Shown here: one piece after another, positions 50,573 to 59,783 of the stretch
Layout of the letters: each line of letters begins with the position of its first letter
Numbering within the stretch: position 1 is the stretch's first letter
Assembly (NCBI RefSeq): GCF_900105495.1
Contig: NZ_FNTF01000001.1
Location: 1-64,000, forward strand
Reading direction: 5' to 3'
Length of the DNA: 64,000 bases
Origin: Pseudomonas frederiksbergensis
GTDB lineage: Bacteria > Pseudomonadota > Gammaproteobacteria > Pseudomonadales > Pseudomonadaceae
Notes under the pieces: model-generated
Database searches by the model: none
What the model was told of the DNA's origin: nothing
What the model saw: only the letters and a program-made list of their open reading frames with translations
Translations under genes and position numbers: made by a program

Positions 50573-51828
50573 GCAAACTAACCCCTAAGTTCGTCAAGGA
50601 TGTCGACCAGCCCGGCTCCTACCAGGACGGCCGAGGGTTGATTCTTCGTGTATCAGCTACCCTGCGGAAAAGCTGGGTCTTTCGCTATATGCTGGCGAAA
50701 CAACGGCACGACCTTGCCCTGGGGACATTCCCTGCTTTGAGCCTCAGAGACGCAAGACTGGAGGCTGACAAGTACCGACTCGATATCGCCCGTGGCGTCG
50801 ATCCAGTCGCTGAGCGCGTGAAGGCCAAAGCTGCCAAAGCCTCGCGAGCCACAACGAGCCACACATTTCGGGCGTCGGCAGAAAGGTACATACGCACGCA
50901 TTCGTCGAGCTGGTCCAAGAGACACCACCAGCAATGGCAGAATTCCCTCACGAAGCATGTCTACCCTGTCATAGGCGGATTTCGGATAGCCGAGGTCGAC
51001 ACGGACGATATCCTGGATGTGCTAACGCCGATCTGGAGCAAGATCCCCGTCACGGCGAACCGCGTCCGGAATCGCATAGAGCTCGTGCTCGATGCAGCCA
51101 AGGCACTGAAGCTTCGGCAAGGTGAAAACCCCGCACGGTGGCGTGGTCATCTCGACAAGCTCTTGCCCAAGCAATCGCATACGGTAGTCCCCTTCCCGTC
51201 TCCGACACCTTCACGCACTGCCGAGCTGTTGGCCAGGCTCGATTCCCTGGATGGGGCAGCAGCTCGTGCTGTTGAATTCGCAATTCTGACTGCGACCCGT
51301 AACCAAGAGGTAAGCGGGGCCCAGTGGCCGGAAATAGATTGGGAGGAGAAAGTCTGGTACATCCCAGCAGAACGCATGAAAGCGGGCAAGGCTCACCGGG
51401 TACCCCTTACGGAGCAAATGCTCGAGGTGCTACGGCAGCAGATCGGAAAGCATGACAAATGGATATTTCTCAACTCCTGGCGAACAGGCCCTATTCCCGG
51501 CAATGCCATGGCAAGGGTACTCGATCAGCTCCAGGTCGATGGCGTCGTACCGCATGGGTTCAGATCTACTTTTCGGACGTGGGCCGCGGAAGAAACCGAT
51601 CACCAGCGAGAGGTTTGCGAAATGGCTCTCGCGCATACCCTCAACAGTAAGGTTGAAGCAGCTTATAACCGCGGCGACTTGCTGGATAAGCGTCGCGCCC
51701 TGATGAAGGATTGGGGAGACTTTCTTGTCGTTAACGCTCCCCAGGTGAACGGTGAAGTATCGGATCTGGTTTCGGAGCTTGCCCCTGATGCTGGGTCAGA
51801 TCTGGCCAAGGTTCAGCCGGCCGCTTGA
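50569..51828 (+). CDS. P4-type tyrosine integrase, intact
   Basis: 419 residues. An N-terminal arm-binding region (SKLTPKFVKDVDQPGSYQDG and so on) is followed by a core-binding domain and a catalytic domain with Arg near 244 (TATRNQEV), Lys in ERMKAGKAHRVPL, His330-x-x-Arg333 (HGFRSTFR), a second His in LAHTLNSK, and Tyr366. The set is complete, so the enzyme is probably active. Residues 51-366 are duplicated, with about 4 percent divergence, at 9984-10932. No tRNA gene or attachment site is seen beside it. Confidence 0.92.
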   Translation: MSKLTPKFVKDVDQPGSYQDGRGLILRVSATLRKSWVFRYMLAKQRHDLALGTFPALSLRDARLEADKYRLDIARGVDPVAERVKAKAAKASRATTSHTFRASAERYIRTHSSSWSKRHHQQWQNSLTKHVYPVIGGFRIAEVDTDDILDVLTPIWSKIPVTANRVRNRIELVLDAAKALKLRQGENPARWRGHLDKLLPKQSHTVVPFPSPTPSRTAELLARLDSLDGAAARAVEFAILTATRNQEVSGAQWPEIDWEEKVWYIPAERMKAGKAHRVPLTEQMLEVLRQQIGKHDKWIFLNSWRTGPIPGNAMARVLDQLQVDGVVPHGFRSTFRTWAAEETDHQREVCEMALAHTLNSKVEAAYNRGDLLDKRRALMKDWGDFLVVNAPQVNGEVSDLVSELAPDAGSDLAKVQPAA

Positions 51829-51928
51829 CCACCGAGATGAGGGCGCTCTGCCAGAAGCGCCCTAACAACAACCAATTTTGCCTGAACTTTGCCCCCTCCC
51901 TCGCAGTTCCTATATTTCGCAGGTGCGA

Positions 51929-52405
51929 TCAGAATGGAAGTTTCTGCTCCACCACCATAGCTGTGGCGTTGAACTTCCGGCCAAGCCGCATCGTGTCCCC
52001 CATGGTCGTAATGGGACGACCACGGAGATCCGTTGCCTTCTTGTCATCAGCCAGGAAGCGCATGGCATCGGCAATCCGGTGCGCGAGCTTGCCGATCGCC
52101 TGGTTGTACCCGTCTGCACTTCGCCCGGTCTCCAGGGCAGCATCCAAGGTTGCGCCATGCAACAGGGCGTCGGCCACCCACTCACCGACCTCTTTGGCCG
52201 TTTCGTGGTCGTTCTTGCTGTCTGCTACCTTGCCGAGCAGGTAGAACAGGAAGTCATCGTCTCGGTTTGCCGACCAACCGTTAACGAAGCGGCACTCCAT
52301 CTGGAACACATCGAACAACGAGTAGAGAGAGCCGTCCGAAACCATGGACAGCTCAGGGTAATACGATCGCAGCTCCGCGAACTCTTCCTGCCCGTACTCA
52401 GGCAC
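51929..52405 (-). CDS. Unrecognised protein downstream of the integrase
   Basis: About 158 residues (PEYGQEEFAELRSYYPELSM to NATAMVVEQKLPF) beginning at a GTG near 52405; the true start may lie a little upstream, as the frame is open to 52489. Acidic and helical (DHETAKEVGEWVADALLHG). No family recognised. It is last in a leftward cluster of three unknown genes or remnants. Confidence 0.55.
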   Translation of the reverse strand: MPEYGQEEFAELRSYYPELSMVSDGSLYSLFDVFQMECRFVNGWSANRDDDFLFYLLGKVADSKNDHETAKEVGEWVADALLHGATLDAALETGRSADGYNQAIGKLAHRIADAMRFLADDKKATDLRGRPITTMGDTMRLGRKFNATAMVVEQKLPF

Positions 52406-52489
52406 TGGTTCCAGGGTTGCTGAGTACCGCCTGAATTTCTTCGTTGATGGCCACCGTTCGATTCCTCTGTCCGGAAGGCGTTGTGTTGC

Positions 52490-52863
52490 TCAGCGATTCG
52501 CTGCCGTAGCACTGGAAAGGTTGCGGTGTTCCTGGGGAGGCATCGGTTGCCTCATCAGCTCAAACGCCGGTGAAATGAACTCGGCCGTAATGGCAGCGGA
52601 CAGCGCCTTCAGCTCGAAGTCGGTCACCTGAAAGCTCCCCGGCCAGATCCTGATGAGTGCCGATTTTCGTGCGACAAGGAATTTCTCCTGTTTGAGCATG
52701 GCCTCGTTGACGGCGATACCAACAGCCTCGGCAAGCGCATCGCGGCTCCTGAAAAATGAGTCATGGAGGAAAATGGGCAGTCGATCGGCACTCCGCCGAC
52801 GATCACTTGATTCGGCTTCAGGTCGATGACGACGCGATTGCCACCACTTTCCGCTCCGTCCAC
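52490..52863 (-). pseudogene. Unrecognised gene with a frameshift
   Basis: From ATG 52863 (MDGAESGGNRVVIDLKPNQV, then GGVPIDCPF) the sense frame is lost near 52755 and continues in another frame with HDSFFRSRDALAEAVGIAVN, LIRIWPGSFQVTDFELKAL and so on to the stop at 52490. Both parts look like one protein of about 124 residues. Its start overlaps the preceding membrane-protein fragment by 46 bp. No family recognised. Confidence 0.5.
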
Positions 52864-53111
52864 TCAATAAACCAGGCCCCGAGAGCGCCAGCAGCAGCGA
52901 CGGTGCCGGCGACTATCCAGTTTCCCTGGCTGGGCGCATTGAAAACCGGAAACACAGCAAATGAGCCCAGCAGCGTGAGGGGCATAGCTCCCAACCCGAG
53001 TAGGCCTTTCGACAGAGCATTCATTGAAAGGGGAACCTTGATCGCTGATTTCGACCAATTATTCCACGCCGTCTGCGCCAGCAAGGCCGTAATCAGTTCG
53101 TAAAGGGGAGC
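52818..53111 (-). pseudogene. Hydrophobic protein fragment fused to ligD remnant
   Basis: After the ligD remnant the same frame continues with PLYELITALLAQTAWNNWSK, KGLLGLGAMPLTLLGSFAVF and GNWIVAGTVAAAGALGAWFI, that is two or three membrane segments and a short charged tail (EWTERKVVAI). It probably is the C-terminal part of a membrane protein that belongs with the two downstream unknown genes; its own start has been replaced by ligD sequence. Confidence 0.5.
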
Positions 53112-53777
53112 CCGCAGTAACAGCGAACCGACGCCGGTAGCTGCGCGCGTGAATCCTGAGATCACAAATTCTTGGCGATTATCGCATTTCAATTTCACCC
53201 AAGCGCCGTTCCTTGCGCTGCTGTAGCGGCGGCCATCACGCTTCTCCACGATTCCCTCCAGCTGCATCCGGCAAGCGTTGGCCAGCAGCTGCACTGGGTA
53301 AGCTTCCAGGGTATCGCTGAAGCGTACGCGCTCCAATGGGCAGTGCTCGAGGAGCGCCTCAAGTACCTGGCGGCTCAGTTCAACGCCCTCTCCCCGCAGA
53401 TCTGCACCGTCGAGGTAGAGCAGGTCGAACGCCACGTACACAAATTTGTCGGTACACCGTGCGGCGAACGCTGACTGCAGGGCTTGAAATGCTGGTCGAC
53501 CGTCGTCTTCCTGGAATACGACCTCACCGTCGAGCCAGGCTGAATGGACGGCTAGGCGTCCCAGCTATTTGGCCAGGAGTGGCATATGATCGATCTAGTC
53601 AAACCCGTTTTTGGTGAAAAGCTGCACCTGGTCACCATCGATCCGTGCTAACAGACGATACCAGTCGTACTTGATCTCGTATCGCCATGCTCCTGCCGAC
53701 GACAGTGTCAGTAGAGTAACCAGTTGTGGCGCGATCCAACACGGGTTTGGTGCCTTGGGCGGTTTCACTATCGCCAC
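53112..53777 (-). pseudogene. ligD: ligD (ATP-dependent DNA ligase D) remnant
   Basis: Reverse-strand pieces in more than one frame match the ligase domain of LigD. IAPQLVTLLTLSSAGAWRYE with IKYDWYRLLARIDGD lies near 53640-53740, then FDLLYLDGADLRGEGVELS, LEGIVEKRDGRRYSS and WVKLKCDNRQEFVISGFT run to 53112. The nucleotidyl-transfer motif KxDG reads K-Y-D-W, so the active-site glycine is lost, and a stop and frame change separate the pieces. Polymerase and phosphoesterase domains are absent. It is a dead scrap. Confidence 0.7.
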
Positions 53778-53845
53778 CTCGCTATCAGGAACATTCCTTC
53801 AGGGTGGAGTGCGTAATTTTCTGAAAGGGGAGCCAGGTTATGAGT

Positions 53846-53946
53846 ATTCACATTGGTGATAAACAACCTCACTTATGCGTTATTGACATATAACGTCGTA
53901 TTCACGATTATTTACCATATAAGTCTTATAATAACGAAGCCATATT
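53846..53946 (+). promoter_or_regulatory. Upper-operon promoter region with NahR-type site
   Basis: ATTCACATTGGTGAT (53846-53860) begins 101 bp before nahAa; the nahG promoter has ATTCACGCTTAT at 104 bp. A second ATTCACGATTAT (53900-53911) and TATAAT-like sequence (about 53928) lie closer. NahR with salicylate is expected to bind here. Which -35/-10 pair is used cannot be told by eye. Confidence 0.6.
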
Positions 53947-54933
53947 ATGGAACTCCTCATACAACCGAACAATCGCATAATTCCCTTCAGTGCCGGTGCC
54001 AACCTTCTGGAAGTGCTTCGCGAGAACGGTGTAGCTATTTCCTACAGTTGCTTGTCTGGGCGTTGCGGAACCTGTCGCTGCCGGGTTATAGATGGCAGTG
54101 TCATTGATTCTGGGGCGGAAAATGGGCAATCAAACCTCACCGACAAGCAGTATGTGCTCGCCTGTCAGTCAGTACTCACTGGCAATTGCGCTATCGAAGT
54201 CCCAGAAGCCGACGAAATTGTCACTCACCCGGCGCGAATCATCAAGGGCACAGTGGTCGCAGTCGAGTCGCCCACTCACGATATCCGTCGCTTACGCGTA
54301 CGCCTCTCCAAGCCCTTCGAGTTCTCACCCGGACAGTACGCGACACTGCAGTTCAGCCCTGAGCATGCGCGTCCGTATTCAATGGCAGGTTTGCCAGATG
54401 ACCAAGAAATGGAGTTCCACATACGCAAGGTGCCGGGTGGGCGCGTCACGGAGTATGTTTTCGAACACGTCCGCGAAGGTACAAGCATCAAGTTGAGCGG
54501 GCCTCTTGGTACGGCTTATCTACGTCAGAAGCACACCGGACCGATGCTGTGTGTAGGTGGCGGGACCGGACTCGCACCGGTGCTGTCGATTGTTCGCGGC
54601 GCGCTGAAGTCGGGTATGACGAACCCCATCCTCCTTTATTTCGGGGTGCGCAGTCAGCAAGACCTCTACGACGCAGAGCGATTGCACAAACTCGCCGCTG
54701 ACCACCCTCAACTGACCGTACACACGGTGATTGCAACGGGCCCGATTAATGAGGGTCAGCGAGCCGGCCTAATTACCGATGTGATCGAAAAAGACATCCT
54801 TTCGCTGGCTGGGTGGAGGGCCTACCTGTGCGGCGCACCAGCGATGGTTGAAGCGTTGTGCACCGTCACCAAGCATCTTGGAATATCACCCGAACATATT
54901 TATGCCGATGCCTTCTATCCCGGTGGGATCTGA
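53947..54933 (+). CDS. nahAa: NahAa, naphthalene dioxygenase ferredoxin reductase
   Basis: 328 residues, the exact family length. N-terminal plant-type 2Fe-2S domain with Cys35, Cys40, Cys43 ([12 protein letters not shown]) and Cys73; FAD-binding [12 protein letters not shown]-binding [11 protein letters not shown]. It passes electrons from NAD(P)H to the Rieske ferredoxin NahAb. First gene of the upper operon, in the standard order. The gap to nahAb holds only a vestige. Confidence 0.96.
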
Positions 54934-55076
54934 ATAGTTCCCGGCCATGCACCTCTGTCCATCGAGAATTCATCAGGAAGACATTCAAATGAACGTAAAC
55001 AATAAGGGCAGCGTCTGTATTTGCGGCAGCGAAATGCTCCCTAAATTCCTCATTTACCCCATCTGAGGATTGCTTT
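54934..55076 (+). other. Vestigial spacer between nahAa and nahAb
   Basis: The spacer includes a 25-codon frame (ATG 54988, [20 protein letters not shown]) ending just before nahAb. In nag-type operons the salicylate 5-hydroxylase genes nagG and nagH sit exactly here, and nah-type operons are thought to have lost them; this spacer is in the right place to be their relic. No similarity beyond position is claimed. Confidence 0.4.
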
Positions 55077-55391
55077 ATGACAGTAAAGTGGATTGAAGCA
55101 GTCGCTCTTTCTGACATCCTTGAAGGTGACGTCCTCGGCGTGACTGTCGAGGGCAAGGAGCTGGCGCTGTATGAAGTTGAAGGCGAAATCTACGCTACCG
55201 ACAACCTGTGCACGCATGGTTCCGCCCGCATGAGTGATGGTTATCTCGAGGGTAGAGAAATCGAATGCCCCTTGCATCAAGGTCGGTTTGACGTTTGCAC
55301 AGGCAAAGCCCTGTGCGCACCCGTGACACAGAACATCAAAACATATCCAGTCAAGATTGAGAACCTGCGCGTAATGATTGATTTGAGCTAA
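55077..55391 (+). CDS. nahAb: NahAb, Rieske ferredoxin of naphthalene dioxygenase
   Basis: 104 residues. Rieske ligands Cys45-x-His47 (CTHG) and Cys64-x2-His67 (CPLH) are in the family positions. It carries electrons from NahAa to the oxygenase NahAc/NahAd. Good ribosome site (GAGGA) before the start. Confidence 0.97.
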   Translation: MTVKWIEAVALSDILEGDVLGVTVEGKELALYEVEGEIYATDNLCTHGSARMSDGYLEGREIECPLHQGRFDVCTGKALCAPVTQNIKTYPVKIENLRVMIDLS

Positions 55392-55461
55392 GAATTTTAA
55401 CAGGAGGCACCCCGGGCCCTAGAGCGTAATCACCCCCATTCCATCTTTTTTAGGTGAAAAC

Positions 55462-56811
55462 ATGAATTACAATAATAAAATCTTGGTAAGTGAATCTGGT
55501 CTGAGCCAAAAGCACCTGATTCATGGCGATGAAGAACTTTTCCAACATGAACTGAAAACCATTTTTGCGCGGAACTGGCTTTTTCTCACTCATGATAGCC
55601 TGATTCCTGCCCCCGGCGACTATGTTACCGCAAAAATGGGGATTGACGAGGTCATCGTCTCCCGGCAGAACGACGGTTCGATTCGTGCTTTTCTGAACGT
55701 TTGCCGGCATCGTGGCAAGACGCTGGTGAGCGTGGAAGCCGGCAATGCCAAAGGTTTTGTTTGCAGCTATCACGGCTGGGGCTTCGGCTCCAACGGTGAA
55801 CTGCAGAGCGTTCCATTTGAAAAAGATCTGTACGGCGAGTCGCTCAATAAAAAATGTCTGGGGTTGAAAGAAGTCGCTCGCGTGGAGAGCTTCCATGGCT
55901 TCATCTACGGTTGCTTCGACCAGGAGGCCCCTCCTCTTATGGACTATCTGGGTGACGCTGCTTGGTACCTGGAACCTATGTTCAAGCATTCCGGCGGTTT
56001 AGAACTGGTCGGTCCTCCAGGCAAGGTTGTGATCAAGGCCAACTGGAAGGCACCCGCGGAAAACTTTGTGGGAGATGCATACCACGTGGGTTGGACGCAC
56101 GCGTCTTCGCTTCGCTCGGGGGAGTCTATCTTCTCGTCGCTCGCTGGCAATGCGGCGCTACCACCTGAAGGCGCAGGCTTGCAAATGACCTCCAAATACG
56201 GCAGCGGCATGGGTGTGTTGTGGGACGGATATTCAGGTGTGCATAGCGCAGACTTGGTTCCGGAATTGATGGCATTCGGAGGCGCAAAGCAGGAAAGGCT
56301 GAACAAAGAAATTGGCGATGTTCGCGCTCGGATTTATCGCAGCCACCTCAACTGCACCGTTTTCCCGAACAACAGCATGCTGACCTGCTCGGGTGTTTTC
56401 AAAGTATGGAACCCGATCGACGCAAACACCACCGAGGTCTGGACCTACGCCATTGTCGAAAAAGACATGCCTGAGGATCTCAAGCGCCGCTTGGCCGACT
56501 CTGTTCAGCGAACGTTCGGGCCTGCTGGCTTCTGGGAAAGCGACGACAATGACAATATGGAAACAGCTTCGCAAAACGGCAAGAAATATCAATCAAGAGA
56601 TAGTGATCTGCTTTCAAACCTTGGTTTCGGTGAGGACGTATACGGCGACGCGGTCTATCCAGGCGTCGTCGGCAAATCGGCGATCGGCGAGACCAGTTAT
56701 CGTGGTTTCTACCGGGCTTACCAGGCACACGTCAGCAGCTCCAACTGGGCTGAGTTCGAGCATGCCTCTAGTACTTGGCATACTGAACTTACGAAGACTA
56801 CTGATCGCTAA
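55462..56811 (+). CDS. nahAc: NahAc, naphthalene dioxygenase large (alpha) subunit
   Basis: 449 residues, exact family length. Rieske site Cys81/His83 and Cys101/His104; mononuclear iron ligands His208 and His213 (GDAYHVGWTHAS), bridging Asp205, and the late aspartate in GFWESDDND. It adds O2 to naphthalene to form the cis-1,2-dihydrodiol, in an alpha3beta3 hexamer with NahAd. No missing residue. Behind AGGTGA. Confidence 0.97.
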   Translation: MNYNNKILVSESGLSQKHLIHGDEELFQHELKTIFARNWLFLTHDSLIPAPGDYVTAKMGIDEVIVSRQNDGSIRAFLNVCRHRGKTLVSVEAGNAKGFVCSYHGWGFGSNGELQSVPFEKDLYGESLNKKCLGLKEVARVESFHGFIYGCFDQEAPPLMDYLGDAAWYLEPMFKHSGGLELVGPPGKVVIKANWKAPAENFVGDAYHVGWTHASSLRSGESIFSSLAGNAALPPEGAGLQMTSKYGSGMGVLWDGYSGVHSADLVPELMAFGGAKQERLNKEIGDVRARIYRSHLNCTVFPNNSMLTCSGVFKVWNPIDANTTEVWTYAIVEKDMPEDLKRRLADSVQRTFGPAGFWESDDNDNMETASQNGKKYQSRDSDLLSNLGFGEDVYGDAVYPGVVGKSAIGETSYRGFYRAYQAHVSSSNWAEFEHASSTWHTELTKTTDR

Positions 56812-56825
56812 CAGACGAGTCGACC

Positions 56826-57410
56826 ATGATGATCAATATTCAAGAAGACAAGCTGGTTTCCGCCCACGACGCCGAAGAGATTCTTCGTTTCTTCAATTGC
56901 CACGACTCTGCTTTGCAACAAGAAGCCACTACGCTGCTGACCCAGGAAGCGCATTTGTTGGACATTCAGGCTTACCGTGCTTGGTTAGAGCACTGCGTGG
57001 GGGCAGAGGTGCAATATCAGGTCATTTCACGCGAACTGCGCGCAGCTTCAGAGCGTCGTTATAAGCTCAATGAAGCCATGAACGTTTACAACGAAAATTT
57101 TCAGCAACTGAAAGTTCGAGTTGAGCATCAACTGGATCCGCAAAACTGGGGCAACAGCCCGAAGCTGCGCTTTACTCGCTTTATCACCAACGTCCAGGCC
57201 GCAATGGACGTAAATGACAAAGAGCTACTTCACATCCGCTCCAACGTCATTCTGCACCGGGCACGACGTGGCAATCAGGTCGATGTCTTCTACGCCGCCC
57301 GGGAAGATAAATGGAAACGTGGCGAAGGTGGAGTACGAAAATTGGTCCAGCGATTCGTCGATTACCCAGAGCGCATACTTCAGACGCACAATCTGATGGT
57401 CTTTCTGTGA
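56826..57410 (+). CDS. nahAd: NahAd, naphthalene dioxygenase small (beta) subunit
   Basis: 194 residues beginning MMINIQEDKLVSAHDAEEIL, the family start and length. It is the structural beta subunit of the dioxygenase (SnoaL-like fold). It follows nahAc by 14 bp. Intact and close to the NAH7 protein from memory. Confidence 0.97.
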   Translation: MMINIQEDKLVSAHDAEEILRFFNCHDSALQQEATTLLTQEAHLLDIQAYRAWLEHCVGAEVQYQVISRELRAASERRYKLNEAMNVYNENFQQLKVRVEHQLDPQNWGNSPKLRFTRFITNVQAAMDVNDKELLHIRSNVILHRARRGNQVDVFYAAREDKWKRGEGGVRKLVQRFVDYPERILQTHNLMVFL

Positions 57411-57478
57411 TTCAGTGACCATTTTTACAAATGGTCACTGCAACCGCGGTCACCATTAATCAAAGGGAATGTACGTGT

Positions 57479-58258
57479 ATGGGCAATCAACAAGTCGTTT
57501 CGATAACCGGTGCAGGCTCAGGAATCGGTCTCGAACTGGTTCGGTCCTTTAAGTCGGCCGGTTATTACGTATCCGCTCTCGTACGAAACGAGGAGCAAGA
57601 GGCGCTTCTTTGCAAAGAGTTCAAGGACGCACTCGAGATTGTAGTGGGCGATGTCCGGGACCACGCAACAAATGAGAAGCTGATAAAGCAAACAATCGAT
57701 AGATTCGGTCATCTTGATTGTTTTATTGCAAATGCCGGTATCTGGGATTACATGCTGAGCATCGAAGAGCCTTGGGAGAAAATATCGAGCAGTTTTGACG
57801 AAATATTCGACATTAATGTCAAGAGCTATTTCAGTGGCATCAGTGCCGCCCTGCCGGAACTGAAAAAGACTAACGGATCAGTGGTGATGACCGCTTCGGT
57901 GTCGTCCCATGCGGTCGGTGGTGGTGGTTCTTGCTACATCGCCAGCAAGCATGCGGTGCTCGGTATGGTTAAGGCTTTGGCCTACGAATTGGCCCCCGAA
58001 GTTCGCGTGAACGCTGTTTCGCCGGGGGGCACCGTGACGTCTCTGTGCGGTCCCGCGAGCGCCGGTTTCGACAAAATGCACATGAAAGACATGCCCGGCA
58101 TCGACGATATGATCAAAGGTCTCACGCCTCTTGGGTTTGCAGCCAAGCCCGAAGACGTGGTGGCACCCTATTTGTTGCTGGCTTCGCGAAAGCAAGGAAA
58201 ATTCATCACCGGCACCGTGATTAGCATTGATGGCGGTATGGCGCTCGGTCGCAAGTGA
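57479..58258 (+). CDS. nahB: NahB, cis-naphthalene dihydrodiol dehydrogenase
   Basis: 259 residues from the ATG at 57479 (MGNQQVVSITGAGSGIGLEL). Short-chain dehydrogenase with the GAGSGIG nucleotide turn and catalytic Tyr/Lys in SCYIASKHAV. It oxidises the cis-dihydrodiol to 1,2-dihydroxynaphthalene with NAD. An in-frame start 16 codons earlier is unlikely. Confidence 0.95.
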   Translation: MGNQQVVSITGAGSGIGLELVRSFKSAGYYVSALVRNEEQEALLCKEFKDALEIVVGDVRDHATNEKLIKQTIDRFGHLDCFIANAGIWDYMLSIEEPWEKISSSFDEIFDINVKSYFSGISAALPELKKTNGSVVMTASVSSHAVGGGGSCYIASKHAVLGMVKALAYELAPEVRVNAVSPGGTVTSLCGPASAGFDKMHMKDMPGIDDMIKGLTPLGFAAKPEDVVAPYLLLASRKQGKFITGTVISIDGGMALGRK

Positions 58259-58304
58259 GCTTGTAGCCGATCAGAAGTTATAGACACATTTCAGGTGACG
58301 CCCC

Positions 58305-59756
58305 ATGAAGACAAAACTGTTTATCAATAACGCCTGGATCGATTCTAGTGACCAGCAGACCTTCGAGCGCATACACCCCGTCAGCAGCGATGTGGTGACT
58401 GAGAGCGCAAACGCCACAGTGACGGACGCGATAAAGGCGGCGCAAGCGGCCGAGGAGGCGTTCAAGACCTGGAAGGCCGTTGGACCTTCAGAGCGTCGCC
58501 GCCTTCTCCTAAAGGTCGCCGATGTCATGGAAAGTAAAACACCCAAGTTCATCGAAGTGATGGCCATGGAGGTGGGAGCTTCCGCCCTTTGGGCCGGATT
58601 CAACGTCCATGCGTCTGCCAATGTGTTCCGAGAGGCTGCCTCGCTGGCTACCCAAATTCAGGGTGAAACCATCCCAACGGACAAAGCCGAAACGCTCTCA
58701 ATGACACTACGTCAGCCGGTCGGCCCGATCCTAAGCATCGTTCCATGGAACGGCACCGCAGTGCTTGCGGCACGAGCCATCGCTTATCCGCTGGTCTGTG
58801 GCAACACTGTGGTGTTCAAAGGCTCTGAATTTAGTCCCGCGACGCATGCCCTGATCACCCAGTGCGTGCAGGAAGCCGGGCTGCCCGCTGGCGTGCTCAA
58901 TTACCTCAACTCTTCGCCTGACCGTTCGCCCGAGATCGCTGACGCACTGATCTCTGCCAAGGAGATCCGCCGCATCAACTTCACGGGTTCCACCCGCGTG
59001 GGCAGCATTATCGCGCAGAAAGCCGCGCAACACCTCAAGCGCTGCCTGCTGGAGCTCGGCGGCAAGTCCCCGCTTATTGTTCTGGATGATGCAGACATCG
59101 ATGCGGCGGTCAAGGCAGCGGTGTTCGGTAGCTTCCTGTTCCAAGGTCAGATCTGCATGTCCACTGAGCGCTTGATCGTTGATGAGAAGATAGCCGACGA
59201 ATTTGTCGCAAAATTTGTCGAAAAAACTAAGCGCTTGAGCGCAGGCGACCCGTGCGTAACTGGCGACTGCATCATCGGCCCGATGGTCTCGCCAAATTCG
59301 GGTGAGCGGATCAATGGTTTGTTCAAAGACGCGATCGACAAAGGGGCAAAAGTTGTTTGCGGCGGCTTGGCCCAAGGTGCGCTCATGCCGGCCACGATCC
59401 TGGATCACGTCAAATCTGACATGCGGATTTACGATGAGGAGACCTTTGGTCCCATCACCGTGGTAATCCGTTGTAAAGGCGAAGCAGAGGCCGTCCGCAT
59501 TGCCAACGACAGCGTCTATGGCCTGTCGTCGGGCGTATTTGGCCGCGACATCAACCGCGCTCTACGCGTGGGTATGTCCATCGAATATGGTTCTGTACAC
59601 ATCAACGGTTCGACCGTCCAGAACGAGGCGCAGGCTCCTTACGGAGGCACCAAGAACACCGGCTACGGGCGCTTCGACGGCCGTGCTGTAATCGACGAGT
59701 TCACAGAGATCAAGTGGCTGACCATCGAACCTTTCGAGCAGCAATATCCCTTCTGA
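58305..59756 (+). CDS. nahF: NahF, salicylaldehyde dehydrogenase
   Basis: 483 residues, aldehyde dehydrogenase superfamily. The nucleophile Cys is in LFQGQICMSTERL and the general base Glu in LLELGGKSP. It oxidises salicylaldehyde to salicylate with NAD, the last step of the upper pathway. Its place between nahB and nahC is the usual one. Start behind AGGTGA. Confidence 0.96.
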   Translation: MKTKLFINNAWIDSSDQQTFERIHPVSSDVVTESANATVTDAIKAAQAAEEAFKTWKAVGPSERRRLLLKVADVMESKTPKFIEVMAMEVGASALWAGFNVHASANVFREAASLATQIQGETIPTDKAETLSMTLRQPVGPILSIVPWNGTAVLAARAIAYPLVCGNTVVFKGSEFSPATHALITQCVQEAGLPAGVLNYLNSSPDRSPEIADALISAKEIRRINFTGSTRVGSIIAQKAAQHLKRCLLELGGKSPLIVLDDADIDAAVKAAVFGSFLFQGQICMSTERLIVDEKIADEFVAKFVEKTKRLSAGDPCVTGDCIIGPMVSPNSGERINGLFKDAIDKGAKVVCGGLAQGALMPATILDHVKSDMRIYDEETFGPITVVIRCKGEAEAVRIANDSVYGLSSGVFGRDINRALRVGMSIEYGSVHINGSTVQNEAQAPYGGTKNTGYGRFDGRAVIDEFTEIKWLTIEPFEQQYPF

Positions 59757-59783
59757 TAAGCACTAACTCCCAGGAATCAAACT

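Noticed and set aside
51825..52244. 139-codon forward frame after the integrase
   Set aside because: Antisense to the better-supported leftward gene at 51929-52405 and without ribosome site.
53900..53911. ATTCACGATTAT as the main NahR site of the upper operon
   Set aside because: It is only 47 bp from the nahAa start, too close for the usual activator position; the copy at 53846 matches the distance seen at nahG. Kept only as an oddity.
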